Shown here piece after piece: positions 16,694 through 24,871 of a stretch of 25,971 bases of DNA. How positions within the stretch are numbered: the first letter of the stretch is position 1; each line of letters starts with the position of its first letter. This DNA comes from an uncultured Collinsella sp. (lineage in GTDB: Bacteria; Actinomycetota; Coriobacteriia; Coriobacteriales; Coriobacteriaceae). The translations under genes were made by a program, and so were the position numbers. Where the stretch lies: positions 1-25,971 of the forward strand of contig CAUDVX010000024.1 of the NCBI GenBank assembly GCA_958452935.1, written 5' to 3'. Below the pieces are notes generated by a model. That model searched no databases. It was not told the origin of the DNA and saw only the letters and a list, made by a program, of their open reading frames with translations.

Positions 16694-17875
16694 CTACAGC
16701 TGCTCTGCCGGACGGTCGGGCGAGCTAAAGCCCGAGTCAAACGTAACGACGCATGATGCATCGGGCCGGCGCTCGTGCACGATGCGCGTGACGAGCTCCA
16801 GTAGCTCCTCGTCGGATATGTCAAAGCCGTCGGGACGCACCAGGTCAAACGAAACAAAGCCGTCGTGCTCGTGCAGGTCGTGGATGGAAAGCGCAGGGTC
16901 GATCTGCGCTACGCCGCGCTTTACCCAGCCGCGCAGGTCGTCACCGGTTGTTGCGATGGGGTCGCAGTGCAGCGTAATGCCAATGCCCATCTGGCGTTTG
17001 ATGTCGTGTTCGATGGTGTCCAGAATCTCGTGGTGCTCAAAGGCATCGCCCTCGCCGGGCATTTCCACGTGTGCGCTGGCAAACTGACGGCCGGGGCCGT
17101 AGTCATGCACCATGAGGTCGTGCGTGCCTAGAACCTGGGGGTATGACATGATCCTGTCGCGGATTTCCTGGACGAGCTTGGGGTCGGGCGCTTGCCCCAA
17201 CAGCGGGCTGATGGCGTCGCGCACCAGGCCCATGCCGCTGATGCAAATGAAGATGCCCACGCCCAGGCCCGCCCAGCCGTCGAGGTCAAAGCCGGTCGTT
17301 TGCGAGATAAGCGCCGCCGCCAAGACCGAGCCCGAGGTGATGACGTCATTCTTGGAGTCCTGTGCCGTGGCGATGAGCGTCTCCGAGTCGATGCGATCAC
17401 CCAACGTGCGGTTGAACGCGGCCATCCAGAGCTTAACGAGCATGGATGTAGCCAGTGCCGCAAGGGAAACAAGCGTGTAAGCGGTGGGGGAGGGCTTGAT
17501 GATTTTGGTGACCGACTCCAGGATTAGGTTGATGCCGACGGCACAAACGAGGACGGCGACAACCAAGCCGGCGAGGTACTCGTAGCGGCCGTGGCCATAG
17601 GGGTGGCCTTCGTCGGCCGGGCGGCTGGCAAGTCGGAATCCGAGCAGACTCACGATGTTGCTCGAGGCGTCAGAGAGGTTGTTGAAGGCGTCGGCGATGA
17701 GCGAGACAGAGCCGGCGAGCAGGCCCGCCCCGCCCTTGGCCAGACACAGGGTGATGTTGAGGCCAATGCAAATGAGGCTTGCGGCAAAGCCCGCGTTGGT
17801 GCGGCAGGAGGTATCGACCGGTTCGCTTTCGCTGCCGGGAACAAGCGTATGTACCAGCCGATTTACAAATAGCAT
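16694..17875 (-). CDS. Cation diffusion facilitator family exporter, probably manganese type
   Basis: This is a proton-coupled divalent metal exporter of the inner membrane. The protein is taken as 393 residues, starting at the ATG at 17875 because GAGGA lies eight bases before it; a longer frame beginning at 18034 has no such site. It has about six membrane segments and a C-terminal cytoplasmic domain (from about 235) with a further extension of roughly 90 residues that may repeat the metal-sensing fold. The transport site reads Asn65-x3-Asp69 in the second membrane segment and Asp173-x3-Asp177 in the fifth (QDSKND). In published CDF classifications D-x3-D in the fifth segment goes with manganese, whereas zinc members have His there. 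HPYGHGRYEY at 91-100 is a typical CDF loop. It converges with the preceding gene, with 12 bases between the stops. Confidence 0.9.
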   Translation of the reverse strand: MLFVNRLVHTLVPGSESEPVDTSCRTNAGFAASLICIGLNITLCLAKGGAGLLAGSVSLIADAFNNLSDASSNIVSLLGFRLASRPADEGHPYGHGRYEYLAGLVVAVLVCAVGINLILESVTKIIKPSPTAYTLVSLAALATSMLVKLWMAAFNRTLGDRIDSETLIATAQDSKNDVITSGSVLAAALISQTTGFDLDGWAGLGVGIFICISGMGLVRDAISPLLGQAPDPKLVQEIRDRIMSYPQVLGTHDLMVHDYGPGRQFASAHVEMPGEGDAFEHHEILDTIEHDIKRQMGIGITLHCDPIATTGDDLRGWVKRGVAQIDPALSIHDLHEHDGFVSFDLVRPDGFDISDEELLELVTRIVHERRPDASCVVTFDSGFSSPDRPAEQL

Positions 17876-17923
17876 AACGATCGTCCTCACAATCATGGTT
17901 AAGGGGATAGTGTAGCTCGCATG

Positions 17924-17938
17924 GGCGCACCGTGCGCC
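17924..17938. promoter_or_regulatory. Perfect 15-bp palindrome upstream of the CDF gene
   Basis: GGCGCAC-C-GTGCGCC is perfectly symmetrical and lies 49-63 bases before the CDF start on the minus strand, just upstream of a possible -10 (TACACT on the minus strand, 17909-17914). It may be an operator for a metal-responsive regulator; in GC-rich sequence chance is also possible. Confidence 0.35.
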
Positions 17939-18047
17939 GGTGCTCAGAAAATGCAGCAATGGTCTGCCCGCGCTAACGAGTGGGGCTTCTTGTCCGACCG
18001 AGTGCTCCATTTTGGGCCACATGGGTATGGGCATGTGCCTGCCTGCC

Positions 18048-18064
18048 CGACATACTTAATGTCG
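18048..18064. promoter_or_regulatory. Inverted repeat upstream of the zinc-ribbon gene
   Basis: CGACAT (18048-18053) and ATGTCG (18059-18064) form a dyad around a 5-base AT-rich centre, 30 bases before the start codon of the next gene. A possible -10-like TACTTA lies within it. Function unknown. Confidence 0.3.
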
Positions 18065-18093
18065 ACAGCCCCTGCGTAAAGGAGGACGTTTCC

Positions 18094-19431
18094 ATGGACG
18101 AGATGTTTGCCATTAAATGCCAAAACTGCGGCGGCCCTATGTACTCGCACCAGGCTAAACACAGCTTTGAGTGCGCCTATTGCGGCACGGTCGTTCCGTG
18201 GCAGGCCGATGCGGGGGAGCCCAAGAGCGCCCTGGGCATTCGCCATACGCCGCTGACGGTTGTCGATGGACTGCTTAAGCTCACTCACGTGTCGCAGCTC
18301 GAGCGCCCGGTAGACCCGGACTGGTATTTCTTTAATTCGCACTGGCGCAATCAGTCGGTTCTGGAGCATCTGCTGTGGGAGGACCGCGGCACGGCTCAGG
18401 AGTTCCAAGAGGCTACGCATGTGAGCATCCCGTGCCCCTTCTGCGGCGCGTCCTTTGAGGGGTCATCGACCCAGCGCGTGTTTGAGTGCCCGTCCTGCGG
18501 CAATAAGGTCGGCGTTGCCGACCTGCTCAAGCCCGGCACCTTTAGCAAACGCTTGACCTTGGGCGTTGGTGCGGAGTATGTACCCGAGCAGGGTATTCCC
18601 TGCGAAATCTCGCCGCAGCAGGCACGTGCCAACGCGCTGCAGCTGGTGCGCCAGTACCCTGACGCCTTTGCCGGGCACGACGTGGAAGACGCGATTCAAA
18701 ATGACATGATGCTTTTCTACTTCCCCATGGCGCTCGCGGACCTGCGCATGATGGCAAGCTTCCCGGGCAAGGGGTTGAGCAAGGAGACCCTGGTGTACTA
18801 CGAGGTGCTCGACTGGGCGTATCCGCGGGCAAACTACCTGGACGTTCGCCTTATGGGCATTCTGGAGCCGTGGGACTTTGCCAAGGTTGGGCCGTTTGAC
18901 CCGGCCATGCAGGAAGGTGACTTCCGCGTTGTCTCCGTCGATGCGTCTACCAAGGACCAGGTGGTCATTGATAAGCTGGCGCTCGACATTGCCGGCAACG
19001 ATGCCGAGGCGGTGCTGGGGCTCAATAAAAAGAGTATCCGCACGTGGGCGCGCAAGGCCCGCAAGCATAAGGACGGCCTGGTGATGGTGCCGGTCTACTT
19101 TGTCGATCGTCCGGCGACGGACAGCCGCGATGGCGAGCAGGTGCGCATTGCCGTAAACGGCCAGACGGGTCGCGCGGCCGCGGTGGTGTTTAGTGACAAG
19201 CGCGAGACGCATGTGGTGGCGCCGCTCAACCCGAGCCTGCATCTGTCCGGCGAAAGTACCGTGCATGCCACGCCCATCGAGGTCAAATACGTTAAATCGC
19301 CCTTCCTGTACCAGATCGTGCGCCGTGGAGGCGGCGAGCAGCCGCGCCAGGTGGCAGCAGCAGTCGAGGGTTCCTACCGAGAGGAGAAGCCCAAACGCAA
19401 GGGATTGCTCGCTGCGATCTTTGGGAAGTAG
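18094..19431 (+). CDS. Double zinc-ribbon protein of unknown function
   Basis: The 445-residue protein has two zinc ribbons: Cys9-x2-Cys12 with Cys27-x2-Cys30, and Cys114-x2-Cys117 with Cys132-x2-Cys135. No membrane segment or catalytic motif is seen. A C-terminal segment, VPVYFVD...VRIAVNGQTGRAA, resembles the 'NGQTGK' block of widespread bacterial zinc-ribbon proteins sometimes labelled TFIIB-like or helicase-related, whose role is not known. The protein ends in a basic stretch (KPKRKGLLAAIFGK). The ATG at 18094 follows AAAGGAGG (18078-18085); a 38-residue in-frame extension upstream runs through the divergent intergenic region and is unlikely to be translated. It is monocistronic, closed by a strong terminator. 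Confidence 0.8.
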   Translation: MDEMFAIKCQNCGGPMYSHQAKHSFECAYCGTVVPWQADAGEPKSALGIRHTPLTVVDGLLKLTHVSQLERPVDPDWYFFNSHWRNQSVLEHLLWEDRGTAQEFQEATHVSIPCPFCGASFEGSSTQRVFECPSCGNKVGVADLLKPGTFSKRLTLGVGAEYVPEQGIPCEISPQQARANALQLVRQYPDAFAGHDVEDAIQNDMMLFYFPMALADLRMMASFPGKGLSKETLVYYEVLDWAYPRANYLDVRLMGILEPWDFAKVGPFDPAMQEGDFRVVSVDASTKDQVVIDKLALDIAGNDAEAVLGLNKKSIRTWARKARKHKDGLVMVPVYFVDRPATDSRDGEQVRIAVNGQTGRAAAVVFSDKRETHVVAPLNPSLHLSGESTVHATPIEVKYVKSPFLYQIVRRGGGEQPRQVAAAVEGSYREEKPKRKGLLAAIFGK

Positions 19432-19473
19432 GGGAGTGGCGCTGGTTAGTCTTATGACGCGATAACTAGGGGC

Positions 19474-19511
19474 ACGGGGCGGCTCGCAGGGGTGCGGGCT
19501 GCCCCGTTTTT
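19474..19511 (+). terminator. Intrinsic terminator after the zinc-ribbon gene
   Basis: Outer arms ACGGGGC (19474-19480) and GCCCCGT (19501-19507) continue inward with a second 7-bp stem (GCTCGCA with TGCGGGC, one G-U) closed by a GGGG loop. Five T follow (19507-19511). It separates the housekeeping region from the CRISPR-Cas locus. Confidence 0.9.
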
Positions 19512-19561
19512 GTGCGGCGACAGGACTCGCAGGCACTCCATTAAACACACACGCTCACAGC

Positions 19562-19588
19562 GCAAACGTTGAGCAACATTACGTTTGC
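19562..19588. promoter_or_regulatory. Inverted repeat between the terminator and the tracrRNA gene
   Basis: GCAAACGT (19562-19569) and ACGTTTGC (19581-19588) are perfect complements around an 11-base centre. An AT-rich TATTAA lies just downstream at 19596-19601. With TTGAGC at 19569-19574 this could be part of a plus-strand cas promoter, but the spacing (21 bases) is poor. An operator for the cas operon is a possible reading. The surrounding 19512-19628 holds nothing else I can identify. Confidence 0.35.
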
Positions 19589-19628
19589 CGATAGCTATTA
19601 AAAAATGTCCGTTCGCGGTAGTAGTATC

Positions 19629-19660
19629 AAAAAAAGAGGGGTCCCAAATGGAACCCCTCT
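19629..19660 (-). terminator. Intrinsic terminator of tracrRNA
   Basis: On the minus strand an 11-bp stem (19660-19650 with 19645-19635, one G-U pair) with a 4-nt loop is followed by seven U (19635-19629, the first shared with the stem). The plus-strand side lacks a T-run, so plus-strand read-through into cas9 is possible. Confidence 0.92.
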
Positions 19661-19760
19661 GGCAAGTCAAATTGTCCCCTACGGGACGCCTTCCAAGGAA
19701 GGCATTTTTGGCAAAGCCGTATTTTGACTCGCAGTGTCGATGTAACTGGTAATCGACAAG
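19629..19760 (-). ncRNA. tracrRNA of the type II-A CRISPR-Cas system
   Basis: Reading the minus strand, 19754-19731 is an anti-repeat: on the plus strand 23 of 24 bases match the CRISPR repeat at 25944-25967. A 4-nt bulge GAGU (19730-19727) then faces a 2-nt GA bulge in the repeat, and CAAAAU (19726-19721) pairs with the repeat's 5' GUUUUG. Next come a nexus hairpin GGC-UUU-GCC (19718-19710), a 6-bp hairpin with a CUUG loop (19703-19688), a 5-bp hairpin with a GUAG loop (19687-19674), a linker, and an intrinsic terminator. This is the order and bulge geometry of the S. pyogenes tracrRNA. The 5' end is estimated from a weak promoter (TCGACC, 18-base spacer, TACAGT on the minus strand, about 19763-19794) and is uncertain by tens of bases. 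It would pair with pre-crRNA for RNase III cleavage and Cas9 loading. Confidence 0.9.
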
Positions 19761-19794
19761 GCAACTGTAACACAGCGCGGAAGGGCTGGTCGAC

Positions 19795-22700
19795 ATGAAT
19801 TTAAGAAACTACCCTGGCGACTACAATATCGGCCTCGACATGGGAACCGGCTCCGTTGGTTGGGCGGTGACCGATGACCAGGGCAAGCTCCTGCATTTTA
19901 AGAAGCAGCCGACGTGGGGCAGTCGTTTGTTCGATAGCGCGCAGCCGGCGTCCGAGGCGCGCGTTCATCGTGGGCAGCGCCGCCGTTACGTGCGCCGTCG
20001 TTGGCGCCTCGACTTGTTGCAAAAGCTGTTCGAACCCGCGATGAGCGAGGTCGACCCTGGCTTTTTCATGCGACTCAATCAGTCGCGAACCATCGAAGGC
20101 GACCCGATCTTTACCAAGGACTTCACCAAGGCCGATTACTACGATCGCTTCCCGACCATCTATCATTTGCGCGCTTACCTTATGGACACCGATGAGCAGG
20201 CCGATCTTCGCTTAGTGTATCTTGCGATCCATAACATCGTTAAGCATCGCGGTAACTTTTTGCGCCAGGGAGAGAAGCTGACGGCGAAGACGGCAAAGAC
20301 ATCCGATGCCCTTAAGAACCTCAATGGTGCTCTGAAGGCATGGTGCGAATCGAGAGAATATGAGTTCGCGAAGCTTGATGAACCCTCTGTAGCGGAGATC
20401 TTGGCTGATGAGAGGTCTTCTCGTTCGCAAAAGGCAAAAGACATTCAGGCGCTTGTAAAAGTGGACACTGCGGATGCGGCTGCGAATAAAAAGCTGGCAA
20501 AGGCTTTGTCGAATGCTGTCGTTGGCCTTCAGTGTGAGTTCAAAGACGTGTTTGGCGATTTTGAATGCGAGGCAACTAAGCTCGCGCTTTCGGATGACGA
20601 GAAGCTAGAAGCGCTGCAGGCCGCATGTCCCGATGACTGCGTGGAGCTTCTTGAGTCCGTTTGCGGTGTTTACTCTGCTTACGTGCTGCAGGGGCTTTTG
20701 TCCTATGCTGAGGGCCAGACAATCTCGGTCAACATGATCGAAAAATACAATTGTTACGCGAATGATCTTGATCGGCTCAAGACTTTGGTCCGCGAATATG
20801 CTTCCGGCTCATATGAGTCTTTCTTCCGCGGTGCAACCTATCATGATTCGAATAGCGATGACCCCTCGCGCGACTACGATGCCTCTAAGGCACAGGGTTA
20901 CACCGCATATGACCTGCACAAACTGTCCTATGATGACTTCGCTAAATCCGTAAAGAAGCTCTTTGCGGGAACGGGCGCGGAGACGGACGAGCGTTATATC
21001 GCCATGATGGACGCATTCGACAAACAACGCTTTTTACGTCGCCTTAAGACGAGTGACAACGGTGCCATCTACTATCAGCTGCATCTTGAGGAGCTGCAGG
21101 CCATTCTCAAAAACCAGGGTCGCTTCTATCCGTTCCTTAAGGACGAGGCTACGAAGATCGAGAGTCTAGTCACATTCCGTATCCCGTACTATGTGGGACC
21201 GCTGACGCCTAAGAATGCTGCCCAGGACAAACATGGCAACCATCGATTCCAGTGGTCCGAGCGTAAGCCCGGCATGGAAGATGCGACGATCACGCCTTGG
21301 AACTGGGATACCGTGATCGATAAGAACAAGAGCGCCGAGAACTTTATCATGCGCATGACGGGTGATTGCACTTATCTTGCTGGCGAGAAGGTGCTTCCCA
21401 AGCAGTCTCTGCTCTATGAGGAGTTCTGCGTTCTGAATGAGCTCAATGGTGTTCGCTGGTCTGAAGATGGCGACGATTGGCAACGCCTGGATGCCGCACA
21501 GCGCGAGGGTATTATCCATGACCTGTTCCATAAAAAACGTCGTATTTCCTACAAGATGATTGCCGATTGGCTGGTAAAAGAGGGTGACGCGACGAACGCT
21601 GTTGTCCGCGGCGGCCAGGGCGAGAGCGGACTTGAGTCGAAGATGGGTTCGTATATCTTCTTCGCTAAGGACATCTTTGGCGTGGACGAACTGAGTCGTG
21701 CCGAGTATCCGGTTATCGAAAAGATCATTCTTTGGAACACGTTGTTCGAGGATCGCTCGATCCTTAAGGAAAAATTGCAGGATGAGTTTGGTCCCAGTGG
21801 CAATGGAATGCTCGATGCCGAGCAGATTAAGAAGATTTGCAAAAAGCGGCTGACTGGTTGGGGACGTCTGTCGGAGAAGTTCCTGACGGGCATTAGGATT
21901 GATACGCAAGCCGGTCGCTCTATGAGCATCATGGACGTGCTGCGAGAGGGAAACCCCAGCTCCGAGCGTCGCTTGGGCGAGACAATGGTGATGATGGAGA
22001 TTCTCCACGACAATACGCTCGGCTTCCAGGAAAAAGTGGATGAGCATAATCGCAAATACTATGCCGAACATGAGAAGTCTCTAGGCGTAAATGAGCTCCC
22101 TGGATCTCCGGCGATTCGTCGCAGTCTGAATCAAGCGATTCGCATTGTTGACGAAATCGCAAAGATTGCGGGGCACGCGCCCGCCAACGTTTTTGTTGAG
22201 GTGACTCGCGACGAGGACGAAAAGAAGAAGGGTAAGCGGACCACGAAGCGCTGGGACGCCATCGAGGACGCTCTCAAGGCGTTTAAGGCCGATGGCGGCG
22301 ACCTGGCTGTTATGGGCGATTTCAAGGAACTCAAGGCAGCCAATGCAGACCTTGACGAGCGCCTGACCCTCTATTTGATGCAGAACGGAAAGTGCCTGTA
22401 TTCTGGTCGCGCTATCGACCTCAGTAAGCTAATGGCAGGCTCGGGCGAGTACGAGGTCGACCATATCATTCCGCGCGCCTACATTAAGGACGACAGCCTG
22501 GAGAATAAGGCGCTGGTGTACCGCGAGGAGAACCAGCACAAGACCGACCAGCTTTTGATTGATAAAAGTATTCGCTGGAAGATGGGCGAGACGTGGAAAC
22601 AGCTACATCAGGCGAAGCTCATTGGCGATAAAAAGTATCGCAACCTGCTGAGGTCTTCCATAAACGAGAATGCCATGAAGGGCTTTGTCGCGCGCCAGCT

Positions 22701-24003
22701 CGTGGAGACAAGCCAGATGGTCAAGATGGCGCAGGCGTTGCTTGAGGCGCGTTATGCCGATGAGGGGACTAAGATCGTTCCCGTTAAGGCGAGTGTATCG
22801 CACAACCTTCGTGAGGCAGCCGGCTTGGTTAAATGCCGCGAAGCCAACGATTTCCATCATGCGCACGATGCATATCTGGCATGTCGCTTGGGCTTGTTTA
22901 TCCAGATGCGCCACCCCGGAATGTACGAGAACCCCATCGGCTACTCACATGTGATTAAGAAGTACGTGCGCGAGCAGTCCGAGCTGTTTAAGAAAACCCA
23001 TCGCATGCCTGGATCAGCGGGTTTCGTTGTCAATAGCTTTATGACTGCGGGGTTTGATCCCGAGACAGGCGAGGTTTTTGACGATGCCTGGACCGAGGAC
23101 GACGAGGTCAAGCGCTATAGGGGAAAGTATCTTCCGGACGGCTGGAATGCAGCGGCAGAGGTCGAGGGCATTCGCCGCGCGCTCAACTATCGCCAGTGCT
23201 ACATTTCGAGGATGCCACAGGAGGATACGGGCGCGTTCTGGAAGGCAACGATTTACTCGCCGCGTGATCCCAAGATGGGCGCAAAGCTTGAGTTGTCGAC
23301 CAAGCAGGGGCTCGACGCCAAGCAATACGGCGGTTTTTCGAGCCAGCAGTTTGCGTATTTCTTTATCTATGAGGCCAAAAAGAAGGGGAAACCGGTGTTC
23401 CGGTTCTCTCAGGTTCCCGTGTGGCTTGCGGCGCGCATCGAGGGAGACTCGGCAGCGCTTAGCGAGTATGCGAGGGGACTTGCGGAGAAGGAGAGCCTAG
23501 AGTACGTCGGTATCACGAGGTCGAAGATCTACAAGAAACAGCTGATTGAGGTGGATGGCGACCGTTTGATTATTACTGGCGCAAAGGAGGTCAGATCGGG
23601 CTCTCAACTGGCGTTTTCACAGGATGAGATGAGCGCCCTGCTATTTGCTGACGAGATGCCAGCCTCTGATGCTATCGTTGAGCTAAATTCCATTTGGCTA
23701 GGCATTGATCAATCACTGCTCACTCTTAATAAACGCTTGTCGATGCAGCTAAATCTGAGCAGGTTTGATGAGGCGTACGCGAATCTTTCTGCTGATCAGA
23801 GGAAAAAGTTGCTTACCGGTCTTATTGCGCTCGTAAATGGTAACGATCGAATCGTTGATTTGTCGATGGTGGGAGGTCCTTCTAAGGCGGGTCATATGAG
23901 CATCGTATTTTCTAAGTTGTTGAACGATCCACAAGTCACATTCTTTATTGTTGACCAATCCGTAACAGGCATGTTCGAGAGAAGGACCCGTGTCGGGCTT
24001 TAG
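19795..24003 (+). CDS. cas9: CRISPR-associated endonuclease Cas9 (type II-A)
   Basis: Cas9 is the RNA-guided double-strand DNA nuclease of type II systems. The 1402-residue length fits the II-A range. RuvC-I holds Asp15 in IGLDMGTGSVGWA; an Arg-rich bridge helix follows at about 56-80 (RVHRGQRRRYVRRRWRLDLL). RuvC-II holds Glu802 in VFVEVTR. The HNH domain holds Asp889-His890 in YEVDHIIPRAYIKDDSLENK. RuvC-III holds His1022 and Asp1025 in FHHAHDAYL. All nuclease residues are present, so both strands should be cut. The C-terminus (IVDQSVTGMFERRTRVGL) matches the end of the PAM-interacting domain, but the RxR pair of S. pyogenes is not evident before it. The ATG follows GGAAGG (19779-19784). The 3' end overlaps cas1 by 14 bases. 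Base composition is less GC-rich than upstream genes. Confidence 0.98.
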   Translation: MNLRNYPGDYNIGLDMGTGSVGWAVTDDQGKLLHFKKQPTWGSRLFDSAQPASEARVHRGQRRRYVRRRWRLDLLQKLFEPAMSEVDPGFFMRLNQSRTIEGDPIFTKDFTKADYYDRFPTIYHLRAYLMDTDEQADLRLVYLAIHNIVKHRGNFLRQGEKLTAKTAKTSDALKNLNGALKAWCESREYEFAKLDEPSVAEILADERSSRSQKAKDIQALVKVDTADAAANKKLAKALSNAVVGLQCEFKDVFGDFECEATKLALSDDEKLEALQAACPDDCVELLESVCGVYSAYVLQGLLSYAEGQTISVNMIEKYNCYANDLDRLKTLVREYASGSYESFFRGATYHDSNSDDPSRDYDASKAQGYTAYDLHKLSYDDFAKSVKKLFAGTGAETDERYIAMMDAFDKQRFLRRLKTSDNGAIYYQLHLEELQAILKNQGRFYPFLKDEATKIESLVTFRIPYYVGPLTPKNAAQDKHGNHRFQWSERKPGMEDATITPWNWDTVIDKNKSAENFIMRMTGDCTYLAGEKVLPKQSLLYEEFCVLNELNGVRWSEDGDDWQRLDAAQREGIIHDLFHKKRRISYKMIADWLVKEGDATNAVVRGGQGESGLESKMGSYIFFAKDIFGVDELSRAEYPVIEKIILWNTLFEDRSILKEKLQDEFGPSGNGMLDAEQIKKICKKRLTGWGRLSEKFLTGIRIDTQAGRSMSIMDVLREGNPSSERRLGETMVMMEILHDNTLGFQEKVDEHNRKYYAEHEKSLGVNELPGSPAIRRSLNQAIRIVDEIAKIAGHAPANVFVEVTRDEDEKKKGKRTTKRWDAIEDALKAFKADGGDLAVMGDFKELKAANADLDERLTLYLMQNGKCLYSGRAIDLSKLMAGSGEYEVDHIIPRAYIKDDSLENKALVYREENQHKTDQLLIDKSIRWKMGETWKQLHQAKLIGDKKYRNLLRSSINENAMKGFVARQLVETSQMVKMAQALLEARYADEGTKIVPVKASVSHNLREAAGLVKCREANDFHHAHDAYLACRLGLFIQMRHPGMYENPIGYSHVIKKYVREQSELFKKTHRMPGSAGFVVNSFMTAGFDPETGEVFDDAWTEDDEVKRYRGKYLPDGWNAAAEVEGIRRALNYRQCYISRMPQEDTGAFWKATIYSPRDPKMGAKLELSTKQGLDAKQYGGFSSQQFAYFFIYEAKKKGKPVFRFSQVPVWLAARIEGDSAALSEYARGLAEKESLEYVGITRSKIYKKQLIEVDGDRLIITGAKEVRSGSQLAFSQDEMSALLFADEMPASDAIVELNSIWLGIDQSLLTLNKRLSMQLNLSRFDEAYANLSADQRKKLLTGLIALVNGNDRIVDLSMVGGPSKAGHMSIVFSKLLNDPQVTFFIVDQSVTGMFERRTRVGL

Positions 24004-24871
24004 GAATATCGTCATTTCCAGCCCTTGTAAACTGCAGTACAAGGGCGGATATATGGTTGTCCGTCGAGAGGACGATACGGCGAAGGTCCACCTTTCCGAG
24101 ATTTCGTCGGTCGTCCTTCAGACCAATCAGGTATTCATAAGTGCCTATCTGCTCTCGGAGCTTGCCAAGGCAAAGGTCGCGTTTGTCGTCTCTGACGAGA
24201 AGCGCGACCCCATTGGGCAGTATTTGCCGCTATACGGGGCTCATAACACCAGTAAGCGTATTGCAGAACAGCTTGAGTGGAGCGAACCAATCAAAAAGCG
24301 CGTATGGCAACGAATCGTGCGCGACAAAATCAAGCATCAATCTGATGTGCTCCACGCTCGTGCACGTGAGGAGCAGGGTGAGACGCTCAAGAGCCTTGTT
24401 GCCGAGGTACGCTCGGGTGATACGACGAATCGCGAAGGACATGCAGCCCGGCTGTATTTCAGCTCTCTGTTTGGCCCGTCCTTCTCGAGGGATGACGACA
24501 CACCCCTGAACGCTGCTCTTAATTACGGCTATGCGATTCTACTGTCGAGCGTCAATCGCGAGATTGCGGCGCGCGGATACCTTACACAGACGGGGATCTG
24601 CCATAGGAATGAGTTTAATCAGTTCAATTTGAGCTGTGATTTTATGGAGCCGTTTAGACCTCTCGTAGACCGCATTGTGTTCGATAACTTTGATGGCGAG
24701 TTCTCTAAGGAGACAAAGCTGCTTTTGGTCGACATGCTCAATCAAGGAATCGCGTATCGAGGTGGCACGTATCGCGTGGGCTCCGTAATCTCTCTGTATG
24801 TTGCTGACTGCTTCAAGGCGCTTGATCGAAAGTTGTCGGTGGACGAAATCGAGTCGTTTGAGGTCGTATGA
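23990..24871 (+). CDS. cas1: CRISPR adaptation integrase Cas1 (type II)
   Basis: Cas1 with Cas2 inserts new spacers at the leader end of the array. The 293-residue protein has the metal-binding residues Glu149 in NREGHAA, His205 in GICHRNEFNQFN and Glu220 in CDFMEPFRPLVD, the same spacing as type II-A Cas1 of S. pyogenes. The opening FRNIVISSPCKLQYKGGYMVV is typical of type II. The start is GTG at 23990 with AGAAGGA (23979-23985) before it, inside the end of cas9. It overlaps cas2 by four bases. Confidence 0.97.
   Translation: MSGFRNIVISSPCKLQYKGGYMVVRREDDTAKVHLSEISSVVLQTNQVFISAYLLSELAKAKVAFVVSDEKRDPIGQYLPLYGAHNTSKRIAEQLEWSEPIKKRVWQRIVRDKIKHQSDVLHARAREEQGETLKSLVAEVRSGDTTNREGHAARLYFSSLFGPSFSRDDDTPLNAALNYGYAILLSSVNREIAARGYLTQTGICHRNEFNQFNLSCDFMEPFRPLVDRIVFDNFDGEFSKETKLLLVDMLNQGIAYRGGTYRVGSVISLYVADCFKALDRKLSVDEIESFEVV

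Noticed and set aside
19721..19757. A stray CRISPR repeat or degenerate array before cas9
   Set aside because: Only one copy, divergent at both ends, and followed on the minus strand by nexus, hairpins and terminator, so it is the tracrRNA anti-repeat.
19757..19790. A long self-regulating tracrRNA form, as in S. pyogenes tracr-L
   Set aside because: A short upstream segment can pair imperfectly with the anti-repeat (about 9 of 11), but there is no lower-stem partner for CAAAAU and no evident target in a cas promoter.
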